Below, in pieces: positions 18,147 to 26,626 of a stretch of DNA of 33,772 bases. Origin of the DNA: VFZP01 sp043755595 (GTDB lineage: Bacteria; Acidobacteriota; Terriglobia; Bryobacterales; Bryobacteraceae); assembly GCA_043755595.1 (NCBI GenBank), contig JAYUSQ010000287.1:1-33772 (forward strand). The letters are read 5' to 3'. Numbering within the stretch: position 1 is the stretch's first letter; each line of letters opens with the position of its first letter. The notes beneath the pieces were generated by a model that saw nothing but the letters and a program-made list of their open reading frames with translations, did not search any database and was not told the DNA's origin. A program made the position numbers and the translations under genes.

Positions 18147-20322
18147 CGTCTCTTACTCCTGGGATTCGGCGCATGGCCGTCATGACTCGTTCGAGTTGTT
18201 TTTTGTCGCGCACTTCCACCGACATCTCCACGATCGCCGCGTCGACTCCGCGTTTATCGTCGCCGCGCGCCTCCAGGCTTCTGATGTCGGAATTTTCGTG
18301 CGTCAGCACGCTGGTCAGGCGGTTGAGAATTCCCGGCCGGTCTTCGGTGTACACGGTGATGTTCACGCGGAACGCTTCCTGCAACGCCCGCGCCCACTCG
18401 ACGTCGATACGGCGCTCGGATTCGTACATGAGATTGTTCACGTTCGGGCAGGTGGTGGAGTGAACGGCTACGCCTTTACCGCGCGTGATGTAACCGATGA
18501 TAGGTTCGCCTCGAATCGGATTGCAGCATTTGGCGCGGTAGGTCAGCAGATCGCCGGCGCCTTTGACCTCCAGAACCGGATCGCCGCTTTCGCCCTTGCG
18601 GCCAGGTTGCGTTGGCTGGGGCGGGGGCGGCGCGCCGCCGGGTTGCTCGGGAGCGAAGCGCTGTAAAATCGCGCGAGCGGTGAGCTTGCCATAGCCGATA
18701 CCGGCCTGCAGATCTTCCACCTTGCCGTAGCCGTGGTCGGCGGCAGCCTTTTCGAAGTCTTCCTTGGGAACGCGCGATAAGGCCACACCCAGCCGGCGGG
18801 CTTCCCGTTCCAGGGCTTTCAGTCCAATCTCAATGGCCCGCTCGCGCTCGGTGGCCTTGATCACCTGGCGAATCTTGTTGCGCGCGCGGGATGTCTTGAC
18901 GAAACCCAGCCAATCCTTGCTCGGCTCATGGCCCGCTTGCGTCAGCACTTCCACCACGTCGCCATTGCGTAGCTGAGAGCGGAGCGGCACGATGCGCCCG
19001 TTGACCTTGCCGCCCACGCAATGATGGCCGACGTCGGTGTGGATCGCGTAGGCGAAGTCCACCGGTGAGGAATCGACCGGCAGCATGATCACGCGGCCTT
19101 TGGGCGTGAAGCAGTAGACTTCCTCCTGATACATGTCGACTTTGAAGGTCGACATAAATTCACCGGGGTCGCGCATTTCGCGCTGCCACTCGACCAACTG
19201 ACGGAGCCACGCAATGCGCTGGTCGTCCTCGCCCGGGCCCTTCTTGCCTTCCTTATACTTCCAGTGCGCGGCGATGCCCTCTTCGGCGATACGATGCATT
19301 TCTTCGGTGCGGATCTGGATTTCAAACGACATGCCGCCCGGTCCGATAACGGACGTGTGGAGCGACTGATAGAGGTTCGGGCGGGGGATGGCGATGAAGT
19401 CTTTGATGCGTCCGGGAATCGGGTGCCATTCGTTGTGGATGACGCCGAGCGCGCCGTAGCAGTTCTTGACGGAGTCCGTGATGATGCGCAGACCCATGAT
19501 GTCATAGACCTGGTCGAGGCCGATCTTTTGGCGGCGTAGTTTTTGCCAGATCGAATAGACGCGTTTGACGCGGCCTTCGACGCGCGCCTCGACCCCTTCG
19601 CGTTGGAGCTTGAGCGCAACCGTCTGCTTCAACATTTGCAGATTTTCGTCACTGACCAGGCGGCGCGACTCAATCTGTGTCGCCAGGTCTTCGGCCGCTT
19701 CGGGTTCGGCATTGACAAACGCCAAGTCTTCGAGTTCGGCGCGAATTTTGCCCATTCCGAGCCGGTGGGCGATCGGGGCGTAGATTTCCAGCGTCTCCTG
19801 CGCGATGCGCACCTTGCGTTCGGCCGACAATGAGCCGAGCGTCCGCATGTTGTGCAACCGGTCGGCGAGTTTCACCAGGATGACGCGAATGTCGGTCACC
19901 ATGGCGAGCAGCATTTTGCGAACGCTCTCGGCCTGGCGCTCTTCCACCGAGTACATTTTCACTTTGCCGAGCTTGGTGACGCCGTCGACGCAGTGAGCCA
20001 CCTCGTTGCCGAAGAGCTTGCGGATATCTTCGAGGCGCGTGCCTGTGTCCTCTACGGTGTCGTGGAGGATGGCTGTGCAAAGCGCCACCTGATCGAGATT
20101 CATTTCGGTAAGGATCAGCGCGACCGACAAGGGGTGGGTAATATAGGGCTCGCCGGAACTGCGCGTCTGGCCGGCGTGGGCGCGCGTGGCGAAGTCGAAG
20201 GCCTGGCGCATCAGGGCCGTGTCTTCGGCCGGACGCAAATGGAGCACCCTCGCTTCGAGGTCCTGGTATAAGGCCTCGGGCTGGACCCCGGCCGGTAGAG
20301 ACCCGGCTTCGGAAGCATTCAT
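18130..20322 (-). CDS. bifunctional (p)ppGpp synthetase/hydrolase, RelA/SpoT family
   Basis: This 730-residue cytoplasmic stringent-response enzyme has the following domains in order. HD hydrolase (about 40-200, His63, HDTVEDT at 87-93, and the Asp of KLADRLHN); synthetase (about 235-360, with IGLDQVYDIMGLR, GRIKDFIAIPRPNLYQSLHT and EIQIRTEEMHRIAEEG); TGS (about 400-462, PKGRVIMLPVDSSPVDFAYAIHT); a Cys-rich regulatory segment (KCCNPIRGEPIIGY); and ACT (about 655-728). The intact HD signature and the Rel-type LDQ motif argue for both activities. The length is normal. The 3' end overlaps the DUF971 gene. An 80-base gap separates the start from the upstream TonB-C gene. Confidence 0.94.
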   Translation of the reverse strand: MNASEAGSLPAGVQPEALYQDLEARVLHLRPAEDTALMRQAFDFATRAHAGQTRSSGEPYITHPLSVALILTEMNLDQVALCTAILHDTVEDTGTRLEDIRKLFGNEVAHCVDGVTKLGKVKMYSVEERQAESVRKMLLAMVTDIRVILVKLADRLHNMRTLGSLSAERKVRIAQETLEIYAPIAHRLGMGKIRAELEDLAFVNAEPEAAEDLATQIESRRLVSDENLQMLKQTVALKLQREGVEARVEGRVKRVYSIWQKLRRQKIGLDQVYDIMGLRIITDSVKNCYGALGVIHNEWHPIPGRIKDFIAIPRPNLYQSLHTSVIGPGGMSFEIQIRTEEMHRIAEEGIAAHWKYKEGKKGPGEDDQRIAWLRQLVEWQREMRDPGEFMSTFKVDMYQEEVYCFTPKGRVIMLPVDSSPVDFAYAIHTDVGHHCVGGKVNGRIVPLRSQLRNGDVVEVLTQAGHEPSKDWLGFVKTSRARNKIRQVIKATERERAIEIGLKALEREARRLGVALSRVPKEDFEKAAADHGYGKVEDLQAGIGYGKLTARAILQRFAPEQPGGAPPPPQPTQPGRKGESGDPVLEVKGAGDLLTYRAKCCNPIRGEPIIGYITRGKGVAVHSTTCPNVNNLMYESERRIDVEWARALQEAFRVNITVYTEDRPGILNRLTSVLTHENSDIRSLEARGDDKRGVDAAIVEMSVEVRDKKQLERVMTAMRRIPGVRDVERVQ

Positions 20323-20402
20323 CTTCTATTCAATGTAGCGCGGGTGAGCCCTCGTGGAAGGTTGCGCGGCTCGGCAGTAAGCCCTCGAATGAGGTAACTA
20401 AC

Positions 20403-21221
20403 TCATTCTGTGAACTTGAACCGGACCGTCGTTTGGCTTGAGACGGCTTTGCCATCCTGGGTCCCGGCCTCGAACTGCCACTGGCGGACCGCAGCGACGG
20501 CGGCCACATTTAACTGTTCGATTAGAACAGTGCCTTTTTCTTGAGGACTGACCCTGGTCACCTCGCCGTTGGCGGCAACTTCTACATCCAGGGAAACGGT
20601 GACTTCTTCCTCAAGCGAGTTGCGCAGGGCAACGCTCAATTCCGGCGCCACCCGCCGTTTAACTTTGGGCGAGACGAAGCCTACGTTCGAGTCTGGAGAT
20701 GCCAGGGCCGGAGAGAGCTCAACTGGGATGGCTGGAGCGGGCGGCGCCGCGGCTCCGCGAGCCTTGGCGGCGGCTTCGGCGACGCGGGTGGCGGCGAGGG
20801 TGGCAGCGGCCCGGGCGGTGGCCGCCGCATTCTCAGCGCGAACTGCGGCCTCGGCCGCGTCGGCGGCTTCCGCCGCAAACAACTTGGCCGGGTCGAACGG
20901 CTCTTCGTCTTCGATCATCGGCTTCTTCATCGCGATCGTGACCACCTCGGCTGGCTCAGGCAGCCTTGACGCTCTGGCGTTCACTGGCAGCGGTGAGGGA
21001 GCGGCGCCGTTAACTTGACTCTTCGACTTAGCTTCTAGAATTTTTCGTTCAAGAACCGCGATGCGCTCCTCAATGCCCTTTAGGCCGCCCAGTCTGGCGA
21101 TGACTTTCTCGGCGTCGTTGGTGAGTTTGGCCAACTCGTCCTGTGCCGTGAAGGCCGACCGGGATTGAGCCAGTGCAGTCACTGTAAACGTGAGAATCAA
21201 GATTAACTGCTTTGGTGCCAT
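20403..21221 (-). CDS. secreted TonB C-terminal domain protein with coiled coil and Ala-rich linker
   Basis: This 272-residue protein has a signal peptide (about 1-20, MAPKQLILILTFTVTALAQ), a short coiled coil (about 26-68), a Pro-containing spacer, a very Ala-rich helical segment (about 115-170) and a TonB-C domain (about 188-272: VTVSLDVEVAANGEVTRV, then AAVAAVRQWQFEAGTQDGKAV). It lacks the N-terminal transmembrane anchor of a true TonB and no ExbB/ExbD is nearby, so it may be a periplasmic adaptor rather than an energy transducer. I chose the ATG at 21221 for the signal peptide. Its upstream region contains BlaI-like palindromes. Confidence 0.8.
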   Translation of the reverse strand: MAPKQLILILTFTVTALAQSRSAFTAQDELAKLTNDAEKVIARLGGLKGIEERIAVLERKILEAKSKSQVNGAAPSPLPVNARASRLPEPAEVVTIAMKKPMIEDEEPFDPAKLFAAEAADAAEAAVRAENAAATARAAATLAATRVAEAAAKARGAAAPPAPAIPVELSPALASPDSNVGFVSPKVKRRVAPELSVALRNSLEEEVTVSLDVEVAANGEVTRVSPQEKGTVLIEQLNVAAVAAVRQWQFEAGTQDGKAVSSQTTVRFKFTE

Positions 21222-21446
21222 AGAGAATAGCCGCTTCGCTGCCAAGGTTGTAGGACTCCTAATCCAGGAAATCGACCTGTGATAGCCCCTACGACGTAGG
21301 CACTTCCTGTATTGATCAGCCACAAAAAGCCTTAGAGACCGGCTTGTGGAGGACAGTCGAGTCCTGGTGCTCTATTACCGTCCTACTCAGGTTATGCCCT
21401 TACGGCTATGGCCACATTCCTACACCGTTGGCAAGATCATGTCCAT
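21222..21446. promoter_or_regulatory. palindrome-rich divergent region between two TonB-C genes
   Basis: Three inverted repeats with CCTA/TAGG or GTCCT/AGGAC arms occur in about 115 bases: TAGGA-C-TCCTA (21251-21261), CCTAC-GAC-GTAGG (21288-21300) and AGGAC-N6-GTCCT (21350-21365). The half-sites resemble those on the BlaI-type promoter at 4861-4920. No consensus promoter could be fixed for either gene. Confidence 0.5.
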
Positions 21447-21959
21447 ATGAAGGCGATTCAAGGACGGGGGAGCACCCGGCGCGCGGACGCCGCTTCCTCG
21501 GTATTGATGTTAACGGCAATGCTGTTGGCTGGTGTGGCCGGAATGCGATTGCGGATTCCACCCGGGGCCGTAGCCCCGCCGGCAGCGGGTCAAGACGATG
21601 TGGCCGGAATGGCGGATTCCGGGTTGATCGCCATTCCGGTGGCATTGCGGCGAGTTCTTCCACCCGACCCCAATCCACCGAGGCGGCCTCCGGTTCCGAT
21701 CAACGAGTACAGGCCAAGCGCCCCTGCGCTCTTGCGGGAGCGGATGACAAATGACGTGGAAATCGCCGTAAAGGTCTACGTAGATGAAACGGGCGCGGTT
21801 TTCGACGCTGTTCCGTTGCGCTATGGCATACCGGTAACGGACGACCTCGGTACATTTGCCGCCGACGCGGCCCGGCGCTGGAAGTTTGAACCCGCTCGCC
21901 GCGGGGCAGTCAGAGCCCCAGGGCAAACCATCGTCCGGTTTCGATTCGCCCTGCCATAA
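21447..21959 (+). CDS. short TonB C-terminal domain protein
   Basis: This 170-residue protein has a hydrophobic leader (about 17-32, SVLMLTAMLLAGVAG) that may be a signal peptide or membrane anchor. A Pro-rich region follows (VLPPDPNPPRRPPVP). The C-terminal TonB-C fold spans about 92-170 (VEIAVKVYVDETGAVFDAVPL, then AADAARRWKFEPARRG). The start is uncertain: the ATG at 21408 adds 13 residues, and neither has a good ribosome binding site. It is transcribed divergently from the larger TonB-C gene. Its partner is not known. Confidence 0.7.
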   Translation: MKAIQGRGSTRRADAASSVLMLTAMLLAGVAGMRLRIPPGAVAPPAAGQDDVAGMADSGLIAIPVALRRVLPPDPNPPRRPPVPINEYRPSAPALLRERMTNDVEIAVKVYVDETGAVFDAVPLRYGIPVTDDLGTFAADAARRWKFEPARRGAVRAPGQTIVRFRFALP

Positions 21960-22050
21960 AGACGCCGTTGGCCTGGAAGGACAATCTCAGCGGTACCGAA
22001 CCGATTAAAGTTTCCCCGGCGTATTCCCGATTAGTACGGGTGTATCCGCT

Positions 22051-22080
22051 GAAGTATTCCCAGTCGAACCTGGAAGTATT
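22051..22080 (+). repeat. direct repeat upstream of the third TonB-C gene
   Basis: GAAGTATT occurs at 22051-22058 and 22073-22080, a 22-base period or about two helical turns. A further GTATTCCC at 22021 repeats part of the first copy. The spacing is like that of an activator binding on one DNA face, but the units are short and this could be chance. Confidence 0.3.
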
Positions 22081-22100
22081 GAGCGGAATGGAGATACGCA

Positions 22101-22712
22101 ATGAAAGTGACCATTCTGGCGCTGGGGATACTGGGGCTAGGCGGTTCAATCGCCCTATGCGCCCAGTCAACGCCAGCGTCGCGCGCAGCCGTTCGTCAAA
22201 AGGGAGCACGTCCGCTCACTGCCATCGAACTCCTCTTGAAGCTCTACCACGGCACGCCCAATTCGGTGGCTGCCGCGATTAAGGTGCGGGGTGTCGGATT
22301 TGACGTGACTCCGGCGATCGAGGCCCAACTGGTTGAGGCCGGCGCCGACAAAACTCTCCTGGCTCTAGCGGCTCTGCGAAGGATTGAAACAGCCCCGCGA
22401 GTGGTCGTGCCGACCGTTCGGATTAGTCCGGCAGCACAAGCAAAGAAGATCGTCACCAAGCCACAGGCGGTGTTGCCTGCCGGCGCTCCTGACACATACG
22501 CCAAAGTGACTATGGACGTAAACGTGGGGTCCGATGGGTATGTCAAAAGCGCACGGGTGACTTCGGGCAGCCCGCCGTTTTCCGAGGCGGCCCTGACGGC
22601 GGTCCGAGGATATGTCTACCGTCCCACCAGTCTGGACGACGAGGTTGTGGAAGTTTCCACTGAAGTTGCGATCGAGTTTGCCGGCGGCCAAGCCTCGGGT
22701 GCGAAGAATTGA
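22101..22712 (+). CDS. secreted protein with helical repeat and TonB C-terminal domain
   Basis: This 203-residue protein starts at an ATG with GGAG 8 bases upstream. It has a signal peptide (about 1-22). A small helical domain (about 38-95: LLLKLYHGTPNSVAAAIKVR, then GVGFDVTPAIEAQLVEAGAD) resembles a module that recurs in acidobacterial exported proteins. The TonB-C domain is at about 118-195 (AKVTMDVNVGSDGYVKSARV, then AALTAVRGYVYRPTSLDD). It ends 11 bases before the diheme peroxidase gene and may belong to that operon. It is one of five TonB-C or similar envelope proteins in the window with no ExbB/ExbD genes. Confidence 0.78.
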   Translation: MKVTILALGILGLGGSIALCAQSTPASRAAVRQKGARPLTAIELLLKLYHGTPNSVAAAIKVRGVGFDVTPAIEAQLVEAGADKTLLALAALRRIETAPRVVVPTVRISPAAQAKKIVTKPQAVLPAGAPDTYAKVTMDVNVGSDGYVKSARVTSGSPPFSEAALTAVRGYVYRPTSLDDEVVEVSTEVAIEFAGGQASGAKN

Positions 22713-22723
22713 GGGGAACCACA

Positions 22724-23755
22724 GTGAAGAGCTGGACCAGTATCGTTTTGACGCTTCTACTGGCAGTGATCGCGCTCAGCGCGGCCCCGCCGCCCGCCAA
22801 AGAAGGCGCGCCCTATGACCGCGAATCGGCGATGAAGGATTTCAAGCGGCCGGACACGATTCCTTTTCCGGACGACAACCGTTACACCCGCGCACGGGCC
22901 GAACTGGGTAAGGCTCTGTTCTTCGACCCGCGGCTTTCGGCCACCGGCGCCATCGCTTGCGCTTCGTGTCATCGTCCTCAATTCTCATGGACCGACAGTA
23001 CGGCGACTTCGATCGGCGCTCCCGGCATGCCGTTGAACCGCCGCTCTCCGACGATTTTGAATATCGGGTGGGCGGAAGCGTTGTTCTGGGACGGCCGGGC
23101 GAACACATTGGAAGAGCAGGCCCTCGGTCCGCTGGTGGCGGACATGGAAATGAACATGCCGATCGACCAGGCCGTTGCACAGTTGAAGGAGCGCCCGGCC
23201 TACGTCCAGATGTTTGAGCAGGCCTACCCGAAAGAAACCATCTCCGGCGTGACGATCGGCAAAGCGATCGCCACTTTCGAGCGCACCATCGTCTCCGGCA
23301 TGTCGCCATTCGATGAGTGGATCATGGGGGACGACTCGGCGATTTCGGACGGCGCCAAGGCCGGTTTCGATTTGTTCAACAGCAAAGCCCAGTGCGTGAG
23401 ATGCCACTCGGGTTGGAACTTCACCGACGATAGCTTTCACGATCTCGGGTTTGAACAGGAAGACCGCGGCCGGGGTAAGATATTGCCACAAATTCAAGCG
23501 GCTCAGTTCGCCTTTAAGACGCCGACGCTCCGAAACATCGCCCAACGCGCGCCGTACTTCCATGACGGTTCGCTGCGGAATCTCGAAGAGGTCGTAGACC
23601 ATTATTCCGATGGCCCATGGCTGAAGCGGCCGAGTCTGGCCGAGGAGATGCGCAAGTTGGAATTGACGGCCGGTGAGAAGCGCAGCCTGGTTGAGTTTAT
23701 GAAAACTTTGACCGGCGCCGACGAACCTATGACCTTGCCGGTGCTTCCCAATTAA
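22724..23755 (+). CDS. periplasmic diheme cytochrome c peroxidase / MauG family protein
   Basis: This 343-residue protein has a signal peptide (about 1-21) and two haem c sites, CASCH at 79-83 and CVRCH at 224-228. FWDGRA (Trp122) supplies the conserved inter-haem tryptophan, and FKTPTLRNIAQRAPYFHDG is the typical C-terminal signature. Family members reduce H2O2 or, like MauG, form high-valent haem pairs that oxidise partner proteins. The GTG at 22724 was chosen because AGGGG lies 8 bases upstream; a TTG at 22709 is in frame. The next gene, 24 bases on, encodes a cupredoxin, a likely redox partner. Confidence 0.88.
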   Translation: MKSWTSIVLTLLLAVIALSAAPPPAKEGAPYDRESAMKDFKRPDTIPFPDDNRYTRARAELGKALFFDPRLSATGAIACASCHRPQFSWTDSTATSIGAPGMPLNRRSPTILNIGWAEALFWDGRANTLEEQALGPLVADMEMNMPIDQAVAQLKERPAYVQMFEQAYPKETISGVTIGKAIATFERTIVSGMSPFDEWIMGDDSAISDGAKAGFDLFNSKAQCVRCHSGWNFTDDSFHDLGFEQEDRGRGKILPQIQAAQFAFKTPTLRNIAQRAPYFHDGSLRNLEEVVDHYSDGPWLKRPSLAEEMRKLELTAGEKRSLVEFMKTLTGADEPMTLPVLPN

Positions 23756-23779
23756 CATCAGAAAGGAACTGGAATCGAT

Positions 23780-24115
23780 ATGCGATACCTTCGAATCTCC
23801 ATCGTTGCGCTAAGTCTACTGTCCGGCACTACTTTGGCTTGGGCTTGGGGCCGCAGCGTAGTTCTCCGGCAAGAAGCGAAGCGCTTTGAGTTTGAGAAAG
23901 TCAAAATCAAGCCAGGTGACAAGATCGTCTTTCAGAACCATGACGAAATCACTCACAACATTTACTCAAGCACCAAGGGCAGCGAGTTCAATATTAATAT
24001 TCAGAGGCCGGGGGCGTCGACAGGCGTGACGTTTTGGAACGAGGGCGAAGTGGAAGTCCGCTGCGCGATTCATCCCAAAATGAAGACGATCATTTCGGTT
24101 TCCTCCGAAAACTAG
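23780..24115 (+). CDS. small exported cupredoxin (plastocyanin-like)
   Basis: This 111-residue protein has a signal peptide (about 1-22, ending AWAWG). The mature cupredoxin fold has the type 1 copper ligands His59 (ITHNIY), Cys95, His98 and Met101 (CAIHPKM). The Cys-x2-His-x2-Met spacing is short, as in plastocyanin or amicyanin. It should shuttle single electrons in the periplasm. It is placed directly after the diheme peroxidase, matching peroxidase-cupredoxin pairs; a larger version recurs at 27712. Confidence 0.88.
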   Translation: MRYLRISIVALSLLSGTTLAWAWGRSVVLRQEAKRFEFEKVKIKPGDKIVFQNHDEITHNIYSSTKGSEFNINIQRPGASTGVTFWNEGEVEVRCAIHPKMKTIISVSSEN

Positions 24116-24252
24116 AGCGGTTTCATTGTAAGTATAGACCGCTCCGTCACCGTCGGGGCTCGGCTCGGAACTGAGCCGTGCGCGCCAGCGAGCGGTTGTC
24201 AATGGTAAGCCTGAAAATGCCCCGCCCTGAAGTAAGGAAATGGACATAACTC
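24116..24252. other. intergenic region with two hairpins, no clear terminator
   Basis: GAGCGGT (24115-24121) pairs with ACCGCTC (24138-24144), and CGGCTC (24161-24166) pairs with GAGCCG (24173-24178). Neither is followed by a T run. They could be weak or factor-dependent stops, or leader structure for the chemoreceptor gene. Confidence 0.35.
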
Positions 24253-26463
24253 ATGACGACTGCGCATTCGAAGAGTAGTTTGGCCGGTCTCCCGCTTAGC
24301 CGGAAACTTGCGCTGATGGCGATTCTGCTGCTGGCGCCGGCGTTGGCGCTCGGCGTGATGTTTTATCGGGCGCAGAACATCGAACTACAAGCCACACGCC
24401 TGCAACTGGAAGGCGTCCAGTATGTGGGACCCTTTGTCAAACTGCTAGGGGAATTGAACATCCACCGCGATGCCGCTGCCCTGGCGCTGTCGCGGCCAGA
24501 AATGGGATTGTCATCGGTGCGCGAGGCTGAGACGCAAGTAGACCGCGCCGTGCAAGGGTTGGGTCAAGGTCAATCCGAACTTCCCAAGATCCTGCAGACT
24601 GACACGTTGACCAGCGAAATCGTCGAGGGCTGGACGACCAACCTCAAAACCAATTGGAACGGCGGCGATGCGATGATGTCGCTCGATCTGCATACGCTGG
24701 TGATGGCGCAAGTTAACGATGTGGTCCGTCTTGTGGGCCGCAAGTCACGCGGCTCGGCCTCAGGCGAGGCGAACACGCCTTACGACTATGGGCTCATGTT
24801 CGAGTTGCCGGCAAGTCTGGACAGTCTGGGACAATTGGGCGCGTTCGGAGTCGCCCTGGCCGGGACCAAGCCGACTATCGAACAATGGGACCGGTTGGCT
24901 GGACTGATGCAAGATGCCCGCCGCACGAACGAAACGTTGCGTACCGTCCTGCTGGCCGCCAAAAAGATTCCGGCCGAGGCACGAGATCCCAAGTTGACCG
25001 AAGCGACCGAAGCTGCCGTCACAGCGGGAGACGCTCTGCTTGACGCTACCCAGGAAGCGACCGGCGGGCGTGGGCGATCGTTCTTCCAGACCGATCCATT
25101 GGCCTTTCGCGCCTTGGCCAACCGTTCGGTTACCGCTTTGGCGGTCGTCCAGCAGGGCACGATGGCTACGGTGGAGGCTTCGCTGCGCTCACGGTTGTCC
25201 GGACTGGAGTTCCAAAGGAATTCCGAACTCGTCGCCGCGTTGCTGTTGCTGTCCCTGGCCGTGGGCTTGGGTTCGGTGATCGCCAAGACGGTCGGCCGAC
25301 AGGTGGAGGCGATGGGGTTGGTGTTCAAGCGGATCAGCGAGGGCGACCTGGACGCCAGGGCCTCCGTAGTCGCCCGGGATGAATTGGGTGCGTTTGCACA
25401 CGCGCTCAACATGGTGCTTGACAACACCGTTGCGCTGGTTCAGTCGCGCGAAGAGCGCGACGAAATTCAGGACCACGTGCGGAAGCTTCTCTCGGAAATC
25501 GAAGGCGTGGCCCAAGGCGACCTGACCACCGAAGCCGAAGTCTCGGGAGGCATGACAGGGGCCGTAGCCGAAGCCTTCAATCTCATGCAAGTTGAACTCC
25601 GCGGTTTGATTGGCCGCGTGCAGGCTTCGGCGCTGGCAGTGAACGCGGCTGCCGCCGGTGCGCGGGATGCTACGCTGCGATTGGCCGACGGCAGTCTGGC
25701 GCAATCGGGTCAAGTGATGCAAGCGACAGCCGCCATCGATCAGATGGCGCTCTCGATTCAGCAGGTGACGAATCAAGCGGCGTCGGCAGCCCGGATTGCG
25801 CAAGTGGCCCACCAGAATGCACAACTGGGCGCGAATTCAGCCCGGGAGAATATTCAGGGGATGGGTTTGGTCAAACGGCAGGTCCAGGAAATGGACGGGT
25901 TAGTGCGCGAATTATCGACCAGTTCGGCACAGATCGGCGACATCACCCAGTTGATCGCCGACATTTCCAAACGCACCAGTATTCTGGCGCTGAATGCATC
26001 CATTCAGGCGGCGGTAGCGGGCGACTCGGGTAAGGGCTTTGGCGTCGTGGCCGAACAAGTCGAAGAGCTGGCGATGCGTTCATCGGATGCGGTTCGCCGG
26101 GTGGCCGTGCTGACCAAGTCGATTCAGACGACGACCGGCGCAGTTAGCGATGCGCTGGAAAACGCCACGCGTCAAGCGGCCAGCGGAGAAAAACTCGCGA
26201 CTGAAGCCAGCAGCCGTCTGGCAGAAATCGAGAAAGTCTCCAGCGAACTGGCTGGCGTTGTCGAATCGATTCTTAGCGTCTGCCGGCAGCAGAGCGCTAG
26301 TTCGGAATCGATCTCGCAGTCCATGGGCGAAATTTCGCGGGTGACGCAACACACCAGCGCGGGCGCAAAAAACGCTACGAGTTCGATTGGCGAACTATCC
26401 CATCTGATGGAAGAGCTCAGGGGGTCGGTTTCGCGCTTCCGCGTTCCGACAGCCGTTTCCTAG
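24253..26463 (+). CDS. methyl-accepting chemotaxis protein, PilJ-like
   Basis: This 736-residue inner-membrane receptor has a first transmembrane segment at about 17-38, a large periplasmic helical sensor (about 39-324) and a second membrane segment at about 325-343. A HAMP domain follows (about 344-397), then a second HAMP-like stretch (about 415-460) and the signalling hairpin. The tip reads ISKRTSILALNASIQAAVAG followed by KGFGVVAEQVEELAMRSSDA. Its NASIQAA form is closer to PilJ of type IV pilus chemosensory systems than to flagellar receptors, where it is NAAIEAA. No C-terminal CheR tether is present. It sits between the two peroxidase-cupredoxin modules, with no che or pil genes nearby. 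Confidence 0.88.
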   Translation: MTTAHSKSSLAGLPLSRKLALMAILLLAPALALGVMFYRAQNIELQATRLQLEGVQYVGPFVKLLGELNIHRDAAALALSRPEMGLSSVREAETQVDRAVQGLGQGQSELPKILQTDTLTSEIVEGWTTNLKTNWNGGDAMMSLDLHTLVMAQVNDVVRLVGRKSRGSASGEANTPYDYGLMFELPASLDSLGQLGAFGVALAGTKPTIEQWDRLAGLMQDARRTNETLRTVLLAAKKIPAEARDPKLTEATEAAVTAGDALLDATQEATGGRGRSFFQTDPLAFRALANRSVTALAVVQQGTMATVEASLRSRLSGLEFQRNSELVAALLLLSLAVGLGSVIAKTVGRQVEAMGLVFKRISEGDLDARASVVARDELGAFAHALNMVLDNTVALVQSREERDEIQDHVRKLLSEIEGVAQGDLTTEAEVSGGMTGAVAEAFNLMQVELRGLIGRVQASALAVNAAAAGARDATLRLADGSLAQSGQVMQATAAIDQMALSIQQVTNQAASAARIAQVAHQNAQLGANSARENIQGMGLVKRQVQEMDGLVRELSTSSAQIGDITQLIADISKRTSILALNASIQAAVAGDSGKGFGVVAEQVEELAMRSSDAVRRVAVLTKSIQTTTGAVSDALENATRQAASGEKLATEASSRLAEIEKVSSELAGVVESILSVCRQQSASSESISQSMGEISRVTQHTSAGAKNATSSIGELSHLMEELRGSVSRFRVPTAVS

Positions 26464-26492
26464 CTTTTCGACTTAACAGATCCGAGAGCAAG

Positions 26493-26545
26493 ACGGGCCG
26501 TCCGGGTTGGAATACAATTCCACTGGGCGGCCCGTTTCGTTGTAT
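26493..26545 (+). terminator. intrinsic terminator after the chemoreceptor gene
   Basis: ACGGGCCG (26493-26500) pairs with CGGCCCGT (26528-26535), with an inner TGGAAT-ACA-ATTCCA stem (26508-26522) and a T-rich tail TTCGTTGT. It separates the chemoreceptor from the following lipoprotein operon. Confidence 0.72.
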
Positions 26546-26626
26546 CTGATCGGCGCGGTCTGGACCGAAGATTGCTTAGAATGAAGGAGGCGGACGTGTA
26601 CGCGTATCTCGCCTTTTGTCAGATTA

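Noticed and set aside
20387..20408. Inverted repeat GAATGAG-N8-CTCATTC at the end of the large TonB-C gene as a terminator
   Set aside because: It overlaps the stop codon and has no T tract on the minus strand.
21408..21446. Upstream ATG extension of the second TonB-C gene
   Set aside because: It adds 13 residues before the hydrophobic leader without a ribosome binding site; kept only as an alternative start.
24115..24178. Two hairpins after the small cupredoxin as intrinsic terminators or a riboswitch before the chemoreceptor
   Set aside because: No T run follows either hairpin, and no conserved cyclic-di-GMP (GEMM) motif could be matched.
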